Below are positions 1-9,436 of a stretch of DNA of 64,000 nucleotides, one piece after another. The notes under the pieces were generated by a model. The model had not been told where the DNA came from. It ran no database searches and saw only the letters and a list, made by a program, of their open reading frames with translations. How positions within the stretch are numbered: position 1 is the stretch's first letter; every line of letters starts with the position of its first letter. The translations under genes were made by a program, and so were the position numbers. Source of the stretch: CAUPWF01 sp964367685 (GTDB taxonomy: Bacteria; Bacillota; Clostridia; Lachnospirales; Lachnospiraceae); assembly GCA_964367685.1 (NCBI GenBank), contig CAYIYM010000001.1, forward strand, positions 62,001 through 126,000. Direction: 5' to 3'.

Positions 1-1154
1 TATCTTCTTGTGTATCTTCTCAATAATGGAACACAGCTATTTAATACTTCTAATGTATAATCAATTTCTTCTTTGGTCGTAAATTCACTAAAACTAAATC
101 GAATGGTCGATTCTAGGAACTTCTGCTCTAATCCAATAGATTTAAGCACACCACTAATACCCGGATGGTTAGAAGCACACGCAGATCCTGCTGACACATA
201 AATTCCTTTTTCTTCTAAAGCATGCAAAAGCACTTCACTTCTAACATTCTCAAAGCTCACACTTAAGATATGTGGGGCACTATTTTCACCAGTCGGAGTA
301 TTAACTCTTACGCCTTCCATGGTCATTAATGCTTCTTGAAAATAATTACGTAAATCTCTCATTTTTTCAGTTTTTTTCTCTAAATTCCTATATATTTCTT
401 TGGCAGCCACTGCAATTCCCGCAATTCCTGGTAGATTCTCTGTTCCAGAGCGAATGTTCTTTTGTTGCTCTCCTCCGAAAATAATGGGTTTTATTTTCAC
501 TTTATGATCAATATATATTACTCCACTACCTTTAGGACCATGTATTTTGTGGCCACTAATCGTAAGCACATCCACACCGATTTTCTTTGGAAATATTCGA
601 TATTTTCCAAATCCTTGGACTGCATCAACATGAAAAACAATATTTTTATTATATGTTTTCACTAACTGCACTGCTTCTTCAATTGGTTGAACTGATCCAA
701 TTTCATTATTCACATGCATAATGGATACCAGAATAGTTTCATCGCAAAGAGCTTCTCTTAAATCTTCTAATTCAATTTGTCCATTACTGTTTACGGGTAA
801 GAATGTTACACGGAATCCTTCTTCTTCTAAATGTAGCATACTATTTAATATAGCTGGATGTTCAATCGAAGTTGTAATCAAATGCTTTCCTGTCCTAACA
901 TTTGCTTTAGCGACCCCAATAAGAGCCATATTATCTCCCTCTGTTCCACCTGATGTGAAATAGATTTCTTTTTCTTGAACTTTCAGAATATGTGAAAATA
1001 CTTCTTTTGCCTTTCGTACATATTGCTCCGCTTCTAGTCCCTTTTTGTGCACTGAAGACGGATTCCCATAATCTTCATACATTACTGTTCCTACAATATC
1101 ACAGACTTCTTTGTAACATCTAGTGGTAGCTGAATTATCTAAATACACTTCCAT
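1..1154 (-). CDS. Cysteine desulfurase (NifS/IscS family), 3' end cut by window edge
   Basis: PLP enzyme that removes sulfur from L-cysteine as an enzyme persulfide for Fe-S cluster or thio-tRNA synthesis in the cytosol. The reading frame begins MEVYLDNSATT, has the PLP-lysine motif SGHKIHGPKG near residue 200 and the mobile-loop cysteine in SAGSACAS near residue 324. About 384 codons are visible with no stop before base 1; family members are usually 380-400 residues, so only a few residues are missing. It is the last visible gene of a minus-strand run starting with the cysteine desulfidase-like gene, 21 bases after rsmE. A thiI or mnmA-type partner may lie outside the window, which would decide whether it serves tRNA thiolation; that cannot be seen here. 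Confidence 0.93.
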   Translation of the reverse strand, partial: MEVYLDNSATTRCYKEVCDIVGTVMYEDYGNPSSVHKKGLEAEQYVRKAKEVFSHILKVQEKEIYFTSGGTEGDNMALIGVAKANVRTGKHLITTSIEHPAILNSMLHLEEEGFRVTFLPVNSNGQIELEDLREALCDETILVSIMHVNNEIGSVQPIEEAVQLVKTYNKNIVFHVDAVQGFGKYRIFPKKIGVDVLTISGHKIHGPKGSGVIYIDHKVKIKPIIFGGEQQKNIRSGTENLPGIAGIAVAAKEIYRNLEKKTEKMRDLRNYFQEALMTMEGVRVNTPTGENSAPHILSVSFENVRSEVLLHALEEKGIYVSAGSACASNHPGISGVLKSIGLEQKFLESTIRFSFSEFTTKEEIDYTLEVLNSCVPLLRRYTRR

Positions 1155-1175
1155 GATAATCTCCTATATATATTA

Positions 1176-1916
1176 TTATTTCCCTTCTAATTGAAACATC
1201 AATATTGCAAGTGTTGCAAGACCTGCTGTTTCTGTTCTTAAAATCCGTTTTCCAAGAGTAATCGGTGTTATCCCTTCTTCCAATGCCTCTTCAATTTCAT
1301 TTGCTTCAAACCCACCTTCTGGCCCTATGAATATCGCAACACTTTCACCTGTCTTCACTTGGTCAATCGCCTGTCTCGTTACATCCATTCTATCTGCTAA
1401 TTCATATGGTATCATCTTATGATTTATTGATTGTGCATAGTGGAATGCTTCTTTCAATGACATCACATTCTTCACATTCGGTATAATTCCTCGTGCAGAC
1501 TGTTTCGCTGCACTTTCTGAGATGCTATTCCATCGTTCTACTTTCTTCCCTTTTTTCTTGTCATCTAGTTTTACTACTGTACGTTTCGTAATAACAGGAA
1601 TGATCTCAAAAACCCCTAATTCTACAGCTTTTTGAATAATCAACTCCATTTTATCTGACTTTGGCAAACCTTGAAACAGAAATATTTTTGAGGGCAGTTC
1701 CGTATTCATTTCTAACTCTTCTTGAATTACAATAGAAATTGTTTCTTCTCCAAAACTCATAATTTCTCCAATATATTTTTTCCCACGTCCATCATTTAAT
1801 TCTAGCAGTTCTCCGATTTTCATACGGAGGACGTTTTTAATATGATTCACGTCAGCCCCTTTAATATATATATGATTTCCTTTTACTTGTTCTGGTTCAA
1901 CGAAAAAATGTTGCAT
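1176..1916 (-). CDS. rsmE: 16S rRNA m3U1498 methyltransferase RsmE
   Basis: SPOUT-class SAM-dependent methyltransferase that methylates N3 of U1498 in 16S rRNA. The 246-residue length is typical. An N-terminal PUA-like RNA-binding part (residues 1-70) precedes the trefoil-knot domain, with the knot motifs IFIGPEGGFEANEIE (195-209) and LGKRILRTETAGLATLA (221-237). A GGAG ribosome binding site lies 8 bases before the ATG. It follows prmA by 15 bases, a common rsmE-prmA pairing in Firmicutes, so the two are very likely co-transcribed. Confidence 0.96.
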   Translation of the reverse strand: MQHFFVEPEQVKGNHIYIKGADVNHIKNVLRMKIGELLELNDGRGKKYIGEIMSFGEETISIVIQEELEMNTELPSKIFLFQGLPKSDKMELIIQKAVELGVFEIIPVITKRTVVKLDDKKKGKKVERWNSISESAAKQSARGIIPNVKNVMSLKEAFHYAQSINHKMIPYELADRMDVTRQAIDQVKTGESVAIFIGPEGGFEANEIEEALEEGITPITLGKRILRTETAGLATLAILMFQLEGK

Positions 1917-1931
1917 ATTATACTCCTTTGA

Positions 1932-2888
1932 TTAAACTCGTGCAGTAATCGAAACCCATTCACCTTGATAGGTAGTCTCTACTAATTCGAATCCCAATTC
2001 TACTAATGTTTTGGCCATTAACTCTTCTTTTCCATTGCAGTTAATAATTCCACTTGTAATGAAGATTCCATTTGGCTTCAACATTTCTTTCACACGCGGT
2101 GCTAGCATCACAAGTACTTCTGTCAAAATATTGGCCACTACAATGTCATAGCAATCTACACCAACTTGATTTTGTATATCTACATTATCAATTACATTTC
2201 CACACAATACCTTGTATTGTTCCTCTTTAATACCATTCACGGTCATGTTTTCATATGTTGCATCAATCGCACACGTATCAAGATCTGTGCCAACCGAGTA
2301 TGTAGCACCAAATTTAAGGGCCAATAAACCTAGTATTCCACTTCCACTTCCCACATCGAGAATTCTTTCCCCTCCATTAATATGTTTCTTTAATGAACGA
2401 ATAGCGAGTTGAGTAGTTTCATGCATGCCTGTTCCAAATGCTGTACCTGGATCAATACGAATCACCATTTTATTATCGTACTCTTCTTTTACTTCTTCCC
2501 AAGATGGAATGACAAGAACATCGTCAATTGTGAATTGATGAAAATATTTCTTCCAATTATTAATCCATTCAAGATCTTCTGTTAAAGATTCCTCAATAGT
2601 TCCTTCACCTATATTGATATAACTTCTCATCTCTTCCAATTCTCTATAAATATTTTGTAACAATTCCGTTTTATCTGTTCCTTCTTCCAAGTAGAAGCTT
2701 AGATATGCTATTCCATCGTCTTCCTGAATCTCTGGGCCAATTGCAACAAACATTGCATCTAAATCTGCTTGTGAAATCGGAATCTTATCCTCAATTTGAA
2801 CGCCTTCTACCCCTAAATCCATCATCATACTGCTAATAATATCTTCTGCTTCTACAGTCGTTGTTAAACGAAATCTCATCCATCTCAT
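1932..2888 (-). CDS. prmA: Ribosomal protein L11 methyltransferase PrmA
   Basis: Trimethylates ribosomal protein L11 using SAM. The 318-residue protein has an N-terminal L11-recognition domain (about 1-120) and a Rossmann methyltransferase domain with motif I ILDVGSGSGILGL near residue 175, an acidic end of strand 2 (VGTDLD), and the VANILTEVL motif near residue 255 typical of PrmA. It starts 18 bases after the cysteine desulfidase-like gene. The ribosome binding site is weak (AGTGAG), which fits translation as a downstream operon gene. Confidence 0.96.
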   Translation of the reverse strand: MRWMRFRLTTTVEAEDIISSMMMDLGVEGVQIEDKIPISQADLDAMFVAIGPEIQEDDGIAYLSFYLEEGTDKTELLQNIYRELEEMRSYINIGEGTIEESLTEDLEWINNWKKYFHQFTIDDVLVIPSWEEVKEEYDNKMVIRIDPGTAFGTGMHETTQLAIRSLKKHINGGERILDVGSGSGILGLLALKFGATYSVGTDLDTCAIDATYENMTVNGIKEEQYKVLCGNVIDNVDIQNQVGVDCYDIVVANILTEVLVMLAPRVKEMLKPNGIFITSGIINCNGKEELMAKTLVELGFELVETTYQGEWVSITARV

Positions 2889-2906
2889 ATTACTTACTCA
2901 CTTTCA

Positions 2907-4184
2907 CTACTCTTTGATCATCATTTTGATAATTTCTTCATTTGTAGATTTCATTCCATCTTTTCCCAAAATTCCAATGTTTTTAATTGTTTCTTCCACA
3001 CCTTTTACTATGATTCCATCTCCACCATAGAATTCTTGTCCATTCATATACATTTGATATCCTAGTATTCCAGCATCTACTGAAGAAGCAATTTTCGCTG
3101 CGCATGAAGCCTTTGCCCCGTCACATATCATTCCTGAAACAATTGCTAATGCATTTACAATTGTATGAATAACAGTTTCATAATCTCCGCCATTTAAATA
3201 TGCAATTCCCGCTCCTGCCCCTGCTCCTGCACTTACTGCTCCACAGTATGCTGATAGACGACCTATTCCTGTTTTTTGATGAATTGCTACAAGATTCGAC
3301 AAGGCAAGAGCACGATATAATGCATCTTCACTTACTTTTAATTCTTTCGCATATTCTATTACAGGAAGAGATACAGTTACTCCTTGATTTCCACTGCCCG
3401 AGTTAATAACCACAGGTAATTCACACCCATTCATACGAGCATCTGAACCTGCAGCTGCCATTGCTTTTGCACGTGCTTCCACTCCGTCACCTTGAGTAGC
3501 CAGCAACACCTTCCCAATGTTCGCACCGTAATTATTGTTCAAGCCCTCTTTTGCAATTGCTGTGTTACATTCAATTTGCCTCTGAATAGTTGGCTTCAAA
3601 TCTTCTATATCTAATGAATTAATAAAATCCCAAATTCTCTCTACCGTGATAAATGAACGGTCTGTTAATCCTTCTTCTTTTTCGCCACTTGGCATATTTT
3701 GCTCAAGAATTTCACCATTTTTTTCGATCAAAACAATATTTGTATGATAGTTTACAATTCTAATCTTCACATAAGAGTCTTTTGCATATAATGTAACAAT
3801 AATATCAAATGTATATCCATCTTCAATATGATGTACTGTCACAGGCACTTTTGCGATAAAATCTTTCATGGATAAGATTTGTTCCGGTGATACTTCTGCA
3901 ATTACTTCTAACTCCTTATTCGAGTCTCCTGCCACAATTCCTGCTACGGTTGCCGCTGGAATCCCTTTCATTTGATTTGTGTTAGGCACAATCACTGATT
4001 TTACATTTTTTATAATACTTCCACTTGCATGTATTACAACTTTATCTGGCATCTCACCAAGTATTTCTCTTGCTTTTGCACCTGCATAAGCTAAAGCGAT
4101 TGGCTCTGTACATCCCATCGCAGGAACTAATTCCTCTGCTAAAATATTTAAAAATTGTTTGTAAAATACACTCGTTCTTTCCAT
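2907..4184 (-). CDS. L-cysteine desulfidase family protein (CyuA/YhaM, UPF0597)
   Basis: A 425-residue member of the UPF0597 family, which includes Fe-S-dependent L-cysteine desulfidases that split cysteine into pyruvate, ammonia and sulfide, and is related to the alpha chain of L-serine dehydratase. The N-terminal motif AMGCTEPIA places a cysteine at residue 25, and further cysteines in YCGAVSAG (about 314) and MICDGAKASC (about 354 and 361) are the likely cluster ligands. Glycine-rich segments NSGSGNQG and GAGAGAG are also typical. A clear AAGGAG site precedes the ATG. Placed upstream of prmA, rsmE and a cysteine desulfurase. Serine dehydratase activity cannot be excluded from sequence. Confidence 0.88.
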   Translation of the reverse strand: MERTSVFYKQFLNILAEELVPAMGCTEPIALAYAGAKAREILGEMPDKVVIHASGSIIKNVKSVIVPNTNQMKGIPAATVAGIVAGDSNKELEVIAEVSPEQILSMKDFIAKVPVTVHHIEDGYTFDIIVTLYAKDSYVKIRIVNYHTNIVLIEKNGEILEQNMPSGEKEEGLTDRSFITVERIWDFINSLDIEDLKPTIQRQIECNTAIAKEGLNNNYGANIGKVLLATQGDGVEARAKAMAAAGSDARMNGCELPVVINSGSGNQGVTVSLPVIEYAKELKVSEDALYRALALSNLVAIHQKTGIGRLSAYCGAVSAGAGAGAGIAYLNGGDYETVIHTIVNALAIVSGMICDGAKASCAAKIASSVDAGILGYQMYMNGQEFYGGDGIIVKGVEETIKNIGILGKDGMKSTNEEIIKMMIKE

Positions 4185-4304
4185 TATCTACCGCTCCTTA
4201 ATTTGTTATATTTATACATTTACATTACATTTTTCTATATTTATTCATTATATTTTTTAACAGTTTATTATATCATTTTTTATTCCTTAAGTCTATTACT
4301 GACT

Positions 4305-4337
4305 TAATAGCGCAGAGCATTTTGCTCTGCGCTATTA
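4305..4337 (-). terminator. Stem-loop after the glucosaminidase gene
   Basis: A perfect 15-bp inverted repeat (4305-4319 with 4323-4337, 3-base loop) starts 15 bases after the stop of the glucosaminidase gene. There is no strong U-run on either side, so termination is inferred from position and stem strength. Confidence 0.6.
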
Positions 4338-4351
4338 ATAAAATCAAGCTT

Positions 4352-7219
4352 TTATTTTTGAATAAATGCATTGGCAGTGCTTCCTGGTGCGCTAGATCCT
4401 TTTGGTACAACCACAATTTTAATTGCTTCTAATCGCTTTGCATACCCTGCACTTCCTGCGGATTCTCCATTTTTCGCCCAACCTAACCAACCATAGGTTT
4501 GTGCATGTACAGAATAATAAACATCATAATGCTTAGCCATATCTCCTGTTAATTGAATCTGTATTGCCTCTAATCTTTTTGCCTCACCTGTTGTTCCTGT
4601 AAGGGCACCATTACTGTTCCAAGTATCTTCCCATCCATACGTCTGAATATGTGAACGATATTGAATGCCTCCTGAATAGCTATGTTTCCCTAATTGAATC
4701 TTCATCGATTCCATACGAAGCGCTTGCCCTGATGTTCCAGCCAATGCGCCATTATATACCATTGACTGCCACCCAATTTTTTGTACATGTGTCTGATATC
4801 CAACAGATGGTGGATCCACTGGTTCTGGATCCGGCTCTGGAGTCACAATTTTTTCTTTAAAGGCTTCTGTCGTATTAGTATTGGAACTAGTTGGCGCTGG
4901 GTCCCCTTTTTCTACCAATCGAATCTCTATTGCTTCTAATCGATAACTATATCCTGCCGTTCCAGCACTTTGTCCATTTTTAGTCCATCCCATCCAACCA
5001 AATTTCTCAGCATGTACGCGATAATAAATATCATATTCATTCGCCATGTTTCCACTTAGCTTGATTTGAATTGCTTCCAATCGCTTCGATTCATTCGAAG
5101 TACCACTCATTGCTCCGTCTTTTTTCCAATCTTGCCAACCTATGGTTTGGATATGTGTTCGGTATTCGACACTTCCAGAAATATCTGGCACATTAACATT
5201 AATCTTAATTGCCTCTAATCGCTTCGCCAAACCTGAAGTTCCTGCTACTGCACCATTGGATTGCACATCTTGCCATCCAATGGATTGTACATGTGTTTGA
5301 TAAGAAACTGTTGGTAACGCATTCCCAAAATCGGCCAACATGGTCACCTTGGATGCATCCACGTATACATAATCTCTTGAAAAATCATAGAGACCTGATG
5401 TCGTATTAACCGCGGTTCTGTTCGATGTTAATACGCCGTCTGATTGAATTTTGTAATAAGTTTTTCCTCCACTACTCACTGTGCCCAATACAATAACTGG
5501 AACATCTCTTACAACATTAGTAACACTACTTGTTGTATATAGTTGAGTGGTATTTGGCTCTTTATACAAGCTTACGATTTCATCAGCTAGTAACCCAACT
5601 TGTAAGGAACCATAATCTTGTGTCCCATTTGTCATTCTCTCTATTCCATAACAATGTGAAGCCGCTTTTTCTCCCCAGTATGGGTCAGAAGCATATTTAA
5701 CATTCGCTCCACTTTCTTTATCTCCTAGATGTGGTCCTGTGTAATTTGCCTTTTTGGGATTTGTATAACTTAGAGACATATAATATTCCGCATGCTCTTT
5801 GATACTGGTATTCACATCGGGATACATATTTGCCGCCTCTGATGGATTACTATCCACAGCATTATGTCCAAATAAATTATTTTTTTCTTTCGCTAGCGCA
5901 CTATTTCCCCATGCACTTTCATTGATAGCAACGCCTAACATCAAACTAGCATTAACTCCATATGTGTTTTGATGATTAATAAATAAATCACCTGTGTTAT
6001 ATAGTTTACTTAATGAACTTGTCTTACTACTTATATAACTATTTAGTTCTGATGCAGAGAATTTAGAAACTGAACGATGCGATAAGAATTGATAATAATT
6101 ATAATAAGGATTATTTGAATTTACTGCTTTGCTATAAGTTCCCTCTTTTATTCGATACCCAGATATACTTGCTGTCCCATAATCACTTATCATATCATCA
6201 TAATCCGTGTAAAAATAATGCCCATCGTAACTATAGTAAGTAGTGCCACTTTTCATGTAACTTGGGGCATATCCGACACAAATACTACTTACTGCAACTT
6301 CTAAGTCTGTAGTAAGTTTATGATATATATACCCATTTGACACAGTATAAGTTTGTGTAATATATCCTTTCTTTTCAAAATCTGCATACTCCATTACGTA
6401 TACATTTTCTGCTAGGACCATTCCATAAATACCGGCTGCTTTAAAAATAACATACTTCCCATCTGATGTTTTTCCGACATAAGCTGCATCTGGGGCCATA
6501 TATCCACTTGTATAACCAGTTTTTCCTGTGATTGCATTAAAATAAGGCACCGTTAGATTACTTGATTGTTGTTTAAATACTACAATTCCAGATACCGGAT
6601 CATTTTTGACAATACCTGCAACATCTGTTGGATTTTTCATTGCCCTTGTCATTCTAGATGCTGTATTGTCAATTTCTTCAGCGATTTTTTCAGCTTCTTC
6701 TAATGTATCAACCGTGTCTATAATTTCCGTACCCTGGTAAGTCTCTTGTGTGATTTGATATTCTATTTGATTTAATTCTTGCAATTCATCATCATTCGCT
6801 GTTTCTATTTCCTCAAATGGTATAATCGTAACATTTCCATCTTCATCTATTGCCACATAATCTTCTGGTTCTTCTGGTAAGTCAACCTTAGCAAGTTCCT
6901 CCTCTAAGTTGATGTCTTGATTTGAAATGTTCTGTATCGCTTCTGTATTCAGATTTTCATCTTGATCTGAAGTATCCTCACTACCTGTTAACTCATCATC
7001 CTCTTCTTGTTCCATATTTTCTTCCGACTCTTCTAGCTTCTCTGGAGCCTGAAGTTCCTCATCTTGTTCTAGTAATTCATCTGCACCATCGGTATTTTCT
7101 GTGCTAACTTCAATTTCAATTTCTTGGCTTGCATTTGTTATCATTACAGGTTGTAAGCTTGAAAATACTATACTCAAAGCCACAATTACTGCGCTATATT
7201 TTTTTAATCTTTTAATCAT
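4352..7219 (-). CDS. Secreted glucosaminidase-domain protein with six ChW repeats
   Basis: Probable peptidoglycan hydrolase acting in the cell wall. The start is set at the ATG at 7219 (MIKRLKKYS), because GGAGG lies 6-10 bases upstream; a longer TTG frame would contain that site. A signal peptide covers about residues 1-32, followed by an acidic Glu/Asp-rich stretch (about 33-170). A Flg_FlgJ-type N-acetylglucosaminidase domain lies at about 385-560, with probable catalytic Glu in INESAWGNS near 433 and the YASDPYWGEKAA motif. An SH3-like segment follows (about 570-620). The C-terminal third has two blocks of three ChW repeats, each with GW and RLEAI cores, thought to mediate cell-surface attachment. 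A Pro/Glu linker separates the blocks. It is transcribed alone. Confidence 0.9.
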   Translation of the reverse strand: MIKRLKKYSAVIVALSIVFSSLQPVMITNASQEIEIEVSTENTDGADELLEQDEELQAPEKLEESEENMEQEEDDELTGSEDTSDQDENLNTEAIQNISNQDINLEEELAKVDLPEEPEDYVAIDEDGNVTIIPFEEIETANDDELQELNQIEYQITQETYQGTEIIDTVDTLEEAEKIAEEIDNTASRMTRAMKNPTDVAGIVKNDPVSGIVVFKQQSSNLTVPYFNAITGKTGYTSGYMAPDAAYVGKTSDGKYVIFKAAGIYGMVLAENVYVMEYADFEKKGYITQTYTVSNGYIYHKLTTDLEVAVSSICVGYAPSYMKSGTTYYSYDGHYFYTDYDDMISDYGTASISGYRIKEGTYSKAVNSNNPYYNYYQFLSHRSVSKFSASELNSYISSKTSSLSKLYNTGDLFINHQNTYGVNASLMLGVAINESAWGNSALAKEKNNLFGHNAVDSNPSEAANMYPDVNTSIKEHAEYYMSLSYTNPKKANYTGPHLGDKESGANVKYASDPYWGEKAASHCYGIERMTNGTQDYGSLQVGLLADEIVSLYKEPNTTQLYTTSSVTNVVRDVPVIVLGTVSSGGKTYYKIQSDGVLTSNRTAVNTTSGLYDFSRDYVYVDASKVTMLADFGNALPTVSYQTHVQSIGWQDVQSNGAVAGTSGLAKRLEAIKINVNVPDISGSVEYRTHIQTIGWQDWKKDGAMSGTSNESKRLEAIQIKLSGNMANEYDIYYRVHAEKFGWMGWTKNGQSAGTAGYSYRLEAIEIRLVEKGDPAPTSSNTNTTEAFKEKIVTPEPDPEPVDPPSVGYQTHVQKIGWQSMVYNGALAGTSGQALRMESMKIQLGKHSYSGGIQYRSHIQTYGWEDTWNSNGALTGTTGEAKRLEAIQIQLTGDMAKHYDVYYSVHAQTYGWLGWAKNGESAGSAGYAKRLEAIKIVVVPKGSSAPGSTANAFIQK

Positions 7220-7464
7220 AGGTTCCTCCAAATATAAATACTATACAATTTTAATCCATTATATTTTCATTACATTCTAGTATAACATTTACTATCCATT
7301 AATTCAATAGATATAAATACTACGTCCCTACTTTTCTTGCTTTTTATTACTCACATAGGTATTTATATATATAGCTTCACATCTTTTTCAATCCATGTTA
7401 GAATATAATTCAATTTAATCAGCTTATAAATATGAAATATGTTTACTTAAAAAGGAGATTCAAA

Positions 7465-7947
7465 ATGCGAAAAATAACATCTGTTCTATTAATAGTTGCA
7501 ACAACATTTGCACTAACAGCATGTAGTACACAAACCACATCTGTTGTAGAATTTGAACCAATTGAAATTATTACTGAATTAGAAGAAACACTTCCTGAAG
7601 ATCAACAAATCCCAATGATGGAATTAGACGATGCATTGTTGCAGGAGCTCTACGGAATTGATGACACTCTAGTTGATAGCTACGTTGCTCGCGTTCCAAT
7701 GATGAATGTTCAAAGCGAAGAATACTTCATTGCCAAAGTAAAAGAAGGTAAAATGGAAGAAGTGACTGAGAAAATAAAAGCACGTCAAGCAGACTTAGTT
7801 GAACAATGGCAGCAATATTTACCTGACCAACTAGCATTTGTCGAGGCTTATCAGCTTAGTGAAAAGGATGGCTATGTAGCATTTGCAATTGGAAACAATG
7901 CGGACACCGTAATCGAATTGTTCGAAGCAAAATTTGAACAAGAATAG
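7465..7947 (+). CDS. Lipoprotein, DUF4358 family
   Basis: A 160-residue lipoprotein of unknown function. The start is the ATG at 7465, 7 bases after AAGGAG; an upstream ATG at 7432 lacks a binding site and would spoil the signal peptide. The signal peptide ends in the lipobox LTAC with Cys20. The rest matches the DUF4358 pattern as I remember it: a central YGID segment, VARVPMMNV, a charged region, and KARQADLVEQWQQYLPDQ near the C terminus. It is directly followed by an MBOAT acyltransferase and a DHHW protein on the same strand, so a role in exporting or positioning a surface acylation system is plausible but unproven. Confidence 0.85.
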   Translation: MRKITSVLLIVATTFALTACSTQTTSVVEFEPIEIITELEETLPEDQQIPMMELDDALLQELYGIDDTLVDSYVARVPMMNVQSEEYFIAKVKEGKMEEVTEKIKARQADLVEQWQQYLPDQLAFVEAYQLSEKDGYVAFAIGNNADTVIELFEAKFEQE

Positions 7948-8016
7948 ACTATTTTCACTTAAAATAAACACACACAGAAGGTGCACAGCCCTTAGATTCA
8001 ATCACAGGAGTTCACA

Positions 8017-9417
8017 ATGGTTTTTAGTAGTTTAACCTTTATGTTTTATTTTCTTCCAATTGTACTTGGAATCTATTTTATCATGCCAATTAAATGGAAA
8101 AATCTCTCTTTATTCTTAGCCAATCTTATATTCTATGGATTTGGAGAACCTATTTATATTTTCATTATGATCGCTTCTATTTTTATAGATTTCACACATG
8201 GATTATGGATAGAAAAGCATAAGGCTAATTCTCGAAAATCAAAGTTCTTTTTGATTCAATCTATTGTATTAAATTTGAGTCTTTTATTTTTCTTTAAATA
8301 TTTTGACTTCTTTTTAATTACACTTCAGGGCTGGACACCTTTTTTTGATAGCATAAAGCCACTTGATTTGCCACTTCCCATCGGAATTTCTTTCTATACC
8401 TTCCAAACTATGAGCTACACGATCGATGTATACCGTGGAAATAACAAAGCACAACGGAATTTAATTAACTTCGGGATGTATGTTACCTTGTTTCCCCAAT
8501 TAATCGCTGGACCTATTGTTAAATATAAAGATGTAGCAAATCAATTAATCAAACGTCAAATAACCATGACAAGTTTTTCCCTTGGAATCATTCGTTTTTC
8601 AAAAGGTCTCTTTAAGAAAGTACTTTTAGCAAATAACATTGGTCTTCTGTGGGAAATCTACCGCGCCACACCTCTCCATGATTTATCGGTGTCTGCTGCA
8701 TGGCTAGGAATAATTGCTTTTGCATTTCAATTATATTTTGATTTTTCTGGATATTCAGATATGGCTATAGGACTTGGTCATATGTTCGGCTTTCATTTTC
8801 ATGAAAACTTTAACTATCCCTACATAGCTACATCCGGAACAGATTTTTGGCGTCGTTGGCATATTTCTCTAAGTTCTTGGTTTCGAGATTACTTATACAT
8901 CCCGCTAGGTGGTAACCGTGTTAAAACATGGAAATGGTGTCGCAACATAATTCTTGTTTGGCTCGCTACTGGCCTCTGGCATGGCGCATCATGGAACTTT
9001 GTCCTATGGGGACTTTATTATGCTACTGTACTTATTTTTGAAAAACAGTTCCTATTAAAAAAGTTGCAACAAATCCCTCTTATAATTTCACGCTTCTATG
9101 CATGGATTGTCATCTTATTTGGATGGATGATATTTGCAATTGAAGACAGTTTACAAACTACATTATCGTATATCCAAATAAGTTTTGGTCTTACTAATGC
9201 CCCCCTCATATCAGATGATGTTCTATATTATTTGAATAATTATGGTGTGATACTAGCACTTTGTATCTTTTGCTCCACTCCTTTTACCCAGAAAATTAAT
9301 CCAGAATCAAAATTTTACGTCATTGCAATGCCATGTTTTATTTTATTCACCTTAGTTTTAAGTACCGCTTATCTTGTAAATGACTCTTATAATCCATTCT
9401 TATATTTTCGTTTTTAA
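8017..9417 (+). CDS. MBOAT family membrane O-acyltransferase (AlgI/DltB-like)
   Basis: A 466-residue polytopic membrane protein of the MBOAT family, which moves acyl groups (usually acetyl) across the membrane to extracellular polymers, as AlgI does for alginate and DltB for teichoic acids. It starts MVFSSLTFMFYFLP, carries the family segments PLPIGISFYTFQTMSY, FDFSGYSDMAIG, FWRRWHISLSSWFRDY (about 276-291) and the catalytic-His motif WHGASWNFVLWG near residue 322. A CAGGAG site precedes the ATG. The next gene starts 19 bases after its stop, as in AlgI/AlgJ pairs. The polymer acylated cannot be told from sequence. Confidence 0.95.
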   Translation: MVFSSLTFMFYFLPIVLGIYFIMPIKWKNLSLFLANLIFYGFGEPIYIFIMIASIFIDFTHGLWIEKHKANSRKSKFFLIQSIVLNLSLLFFFKYFDFFLITLQGWTPFFDSIKPLDLPLPIGISFYTFQTMSYTIDVYRGNNKAQRNLINFGMYVTLFPQLIAGPIVKYKDVANQLIKRQITMTSFSLGIIRFSKGLFKKVLLANNIGLLWEIYRATPLHDLSVSAAWLGIIAFAFQLYFDFSGYSDMAIGLGHMFGFHFHENFNYPYIATSGTDFWRRWHISLSSWFRDYLYIPLGGNRVKTWKWCRNIILVWLATGLWHGASWNFVLWGLYYATVLIFEKQFLLKKLQQIPLIISRFYAWIVILFGWMIFAIEDSLQTTLSYIQISFGLTNAPLISDDVLYYLNNYGVILALCIFCSTPFTQKINPESKFYVIAMPCFILFTLVLSTAYLVNDSYNPFLYFRF

Positions 9418-9436
9418 ACTACAGAAAGGAATTTTT

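Noticed and set aside
3200..3406. Open frames on the strand opposite long genes (for example here, and at 18695-19048 and 29110-29493)
   Set aside because: They lie entirely within well-supported genes, lack ribosome binding sites and have no recognisable product.
7381..7409. Promoter for the DUF4358 lipoprotein gene
   Set aside because: A TATAAT at 7404-7409 is present, but no acceptable -35 box is found at 16-18 bases.
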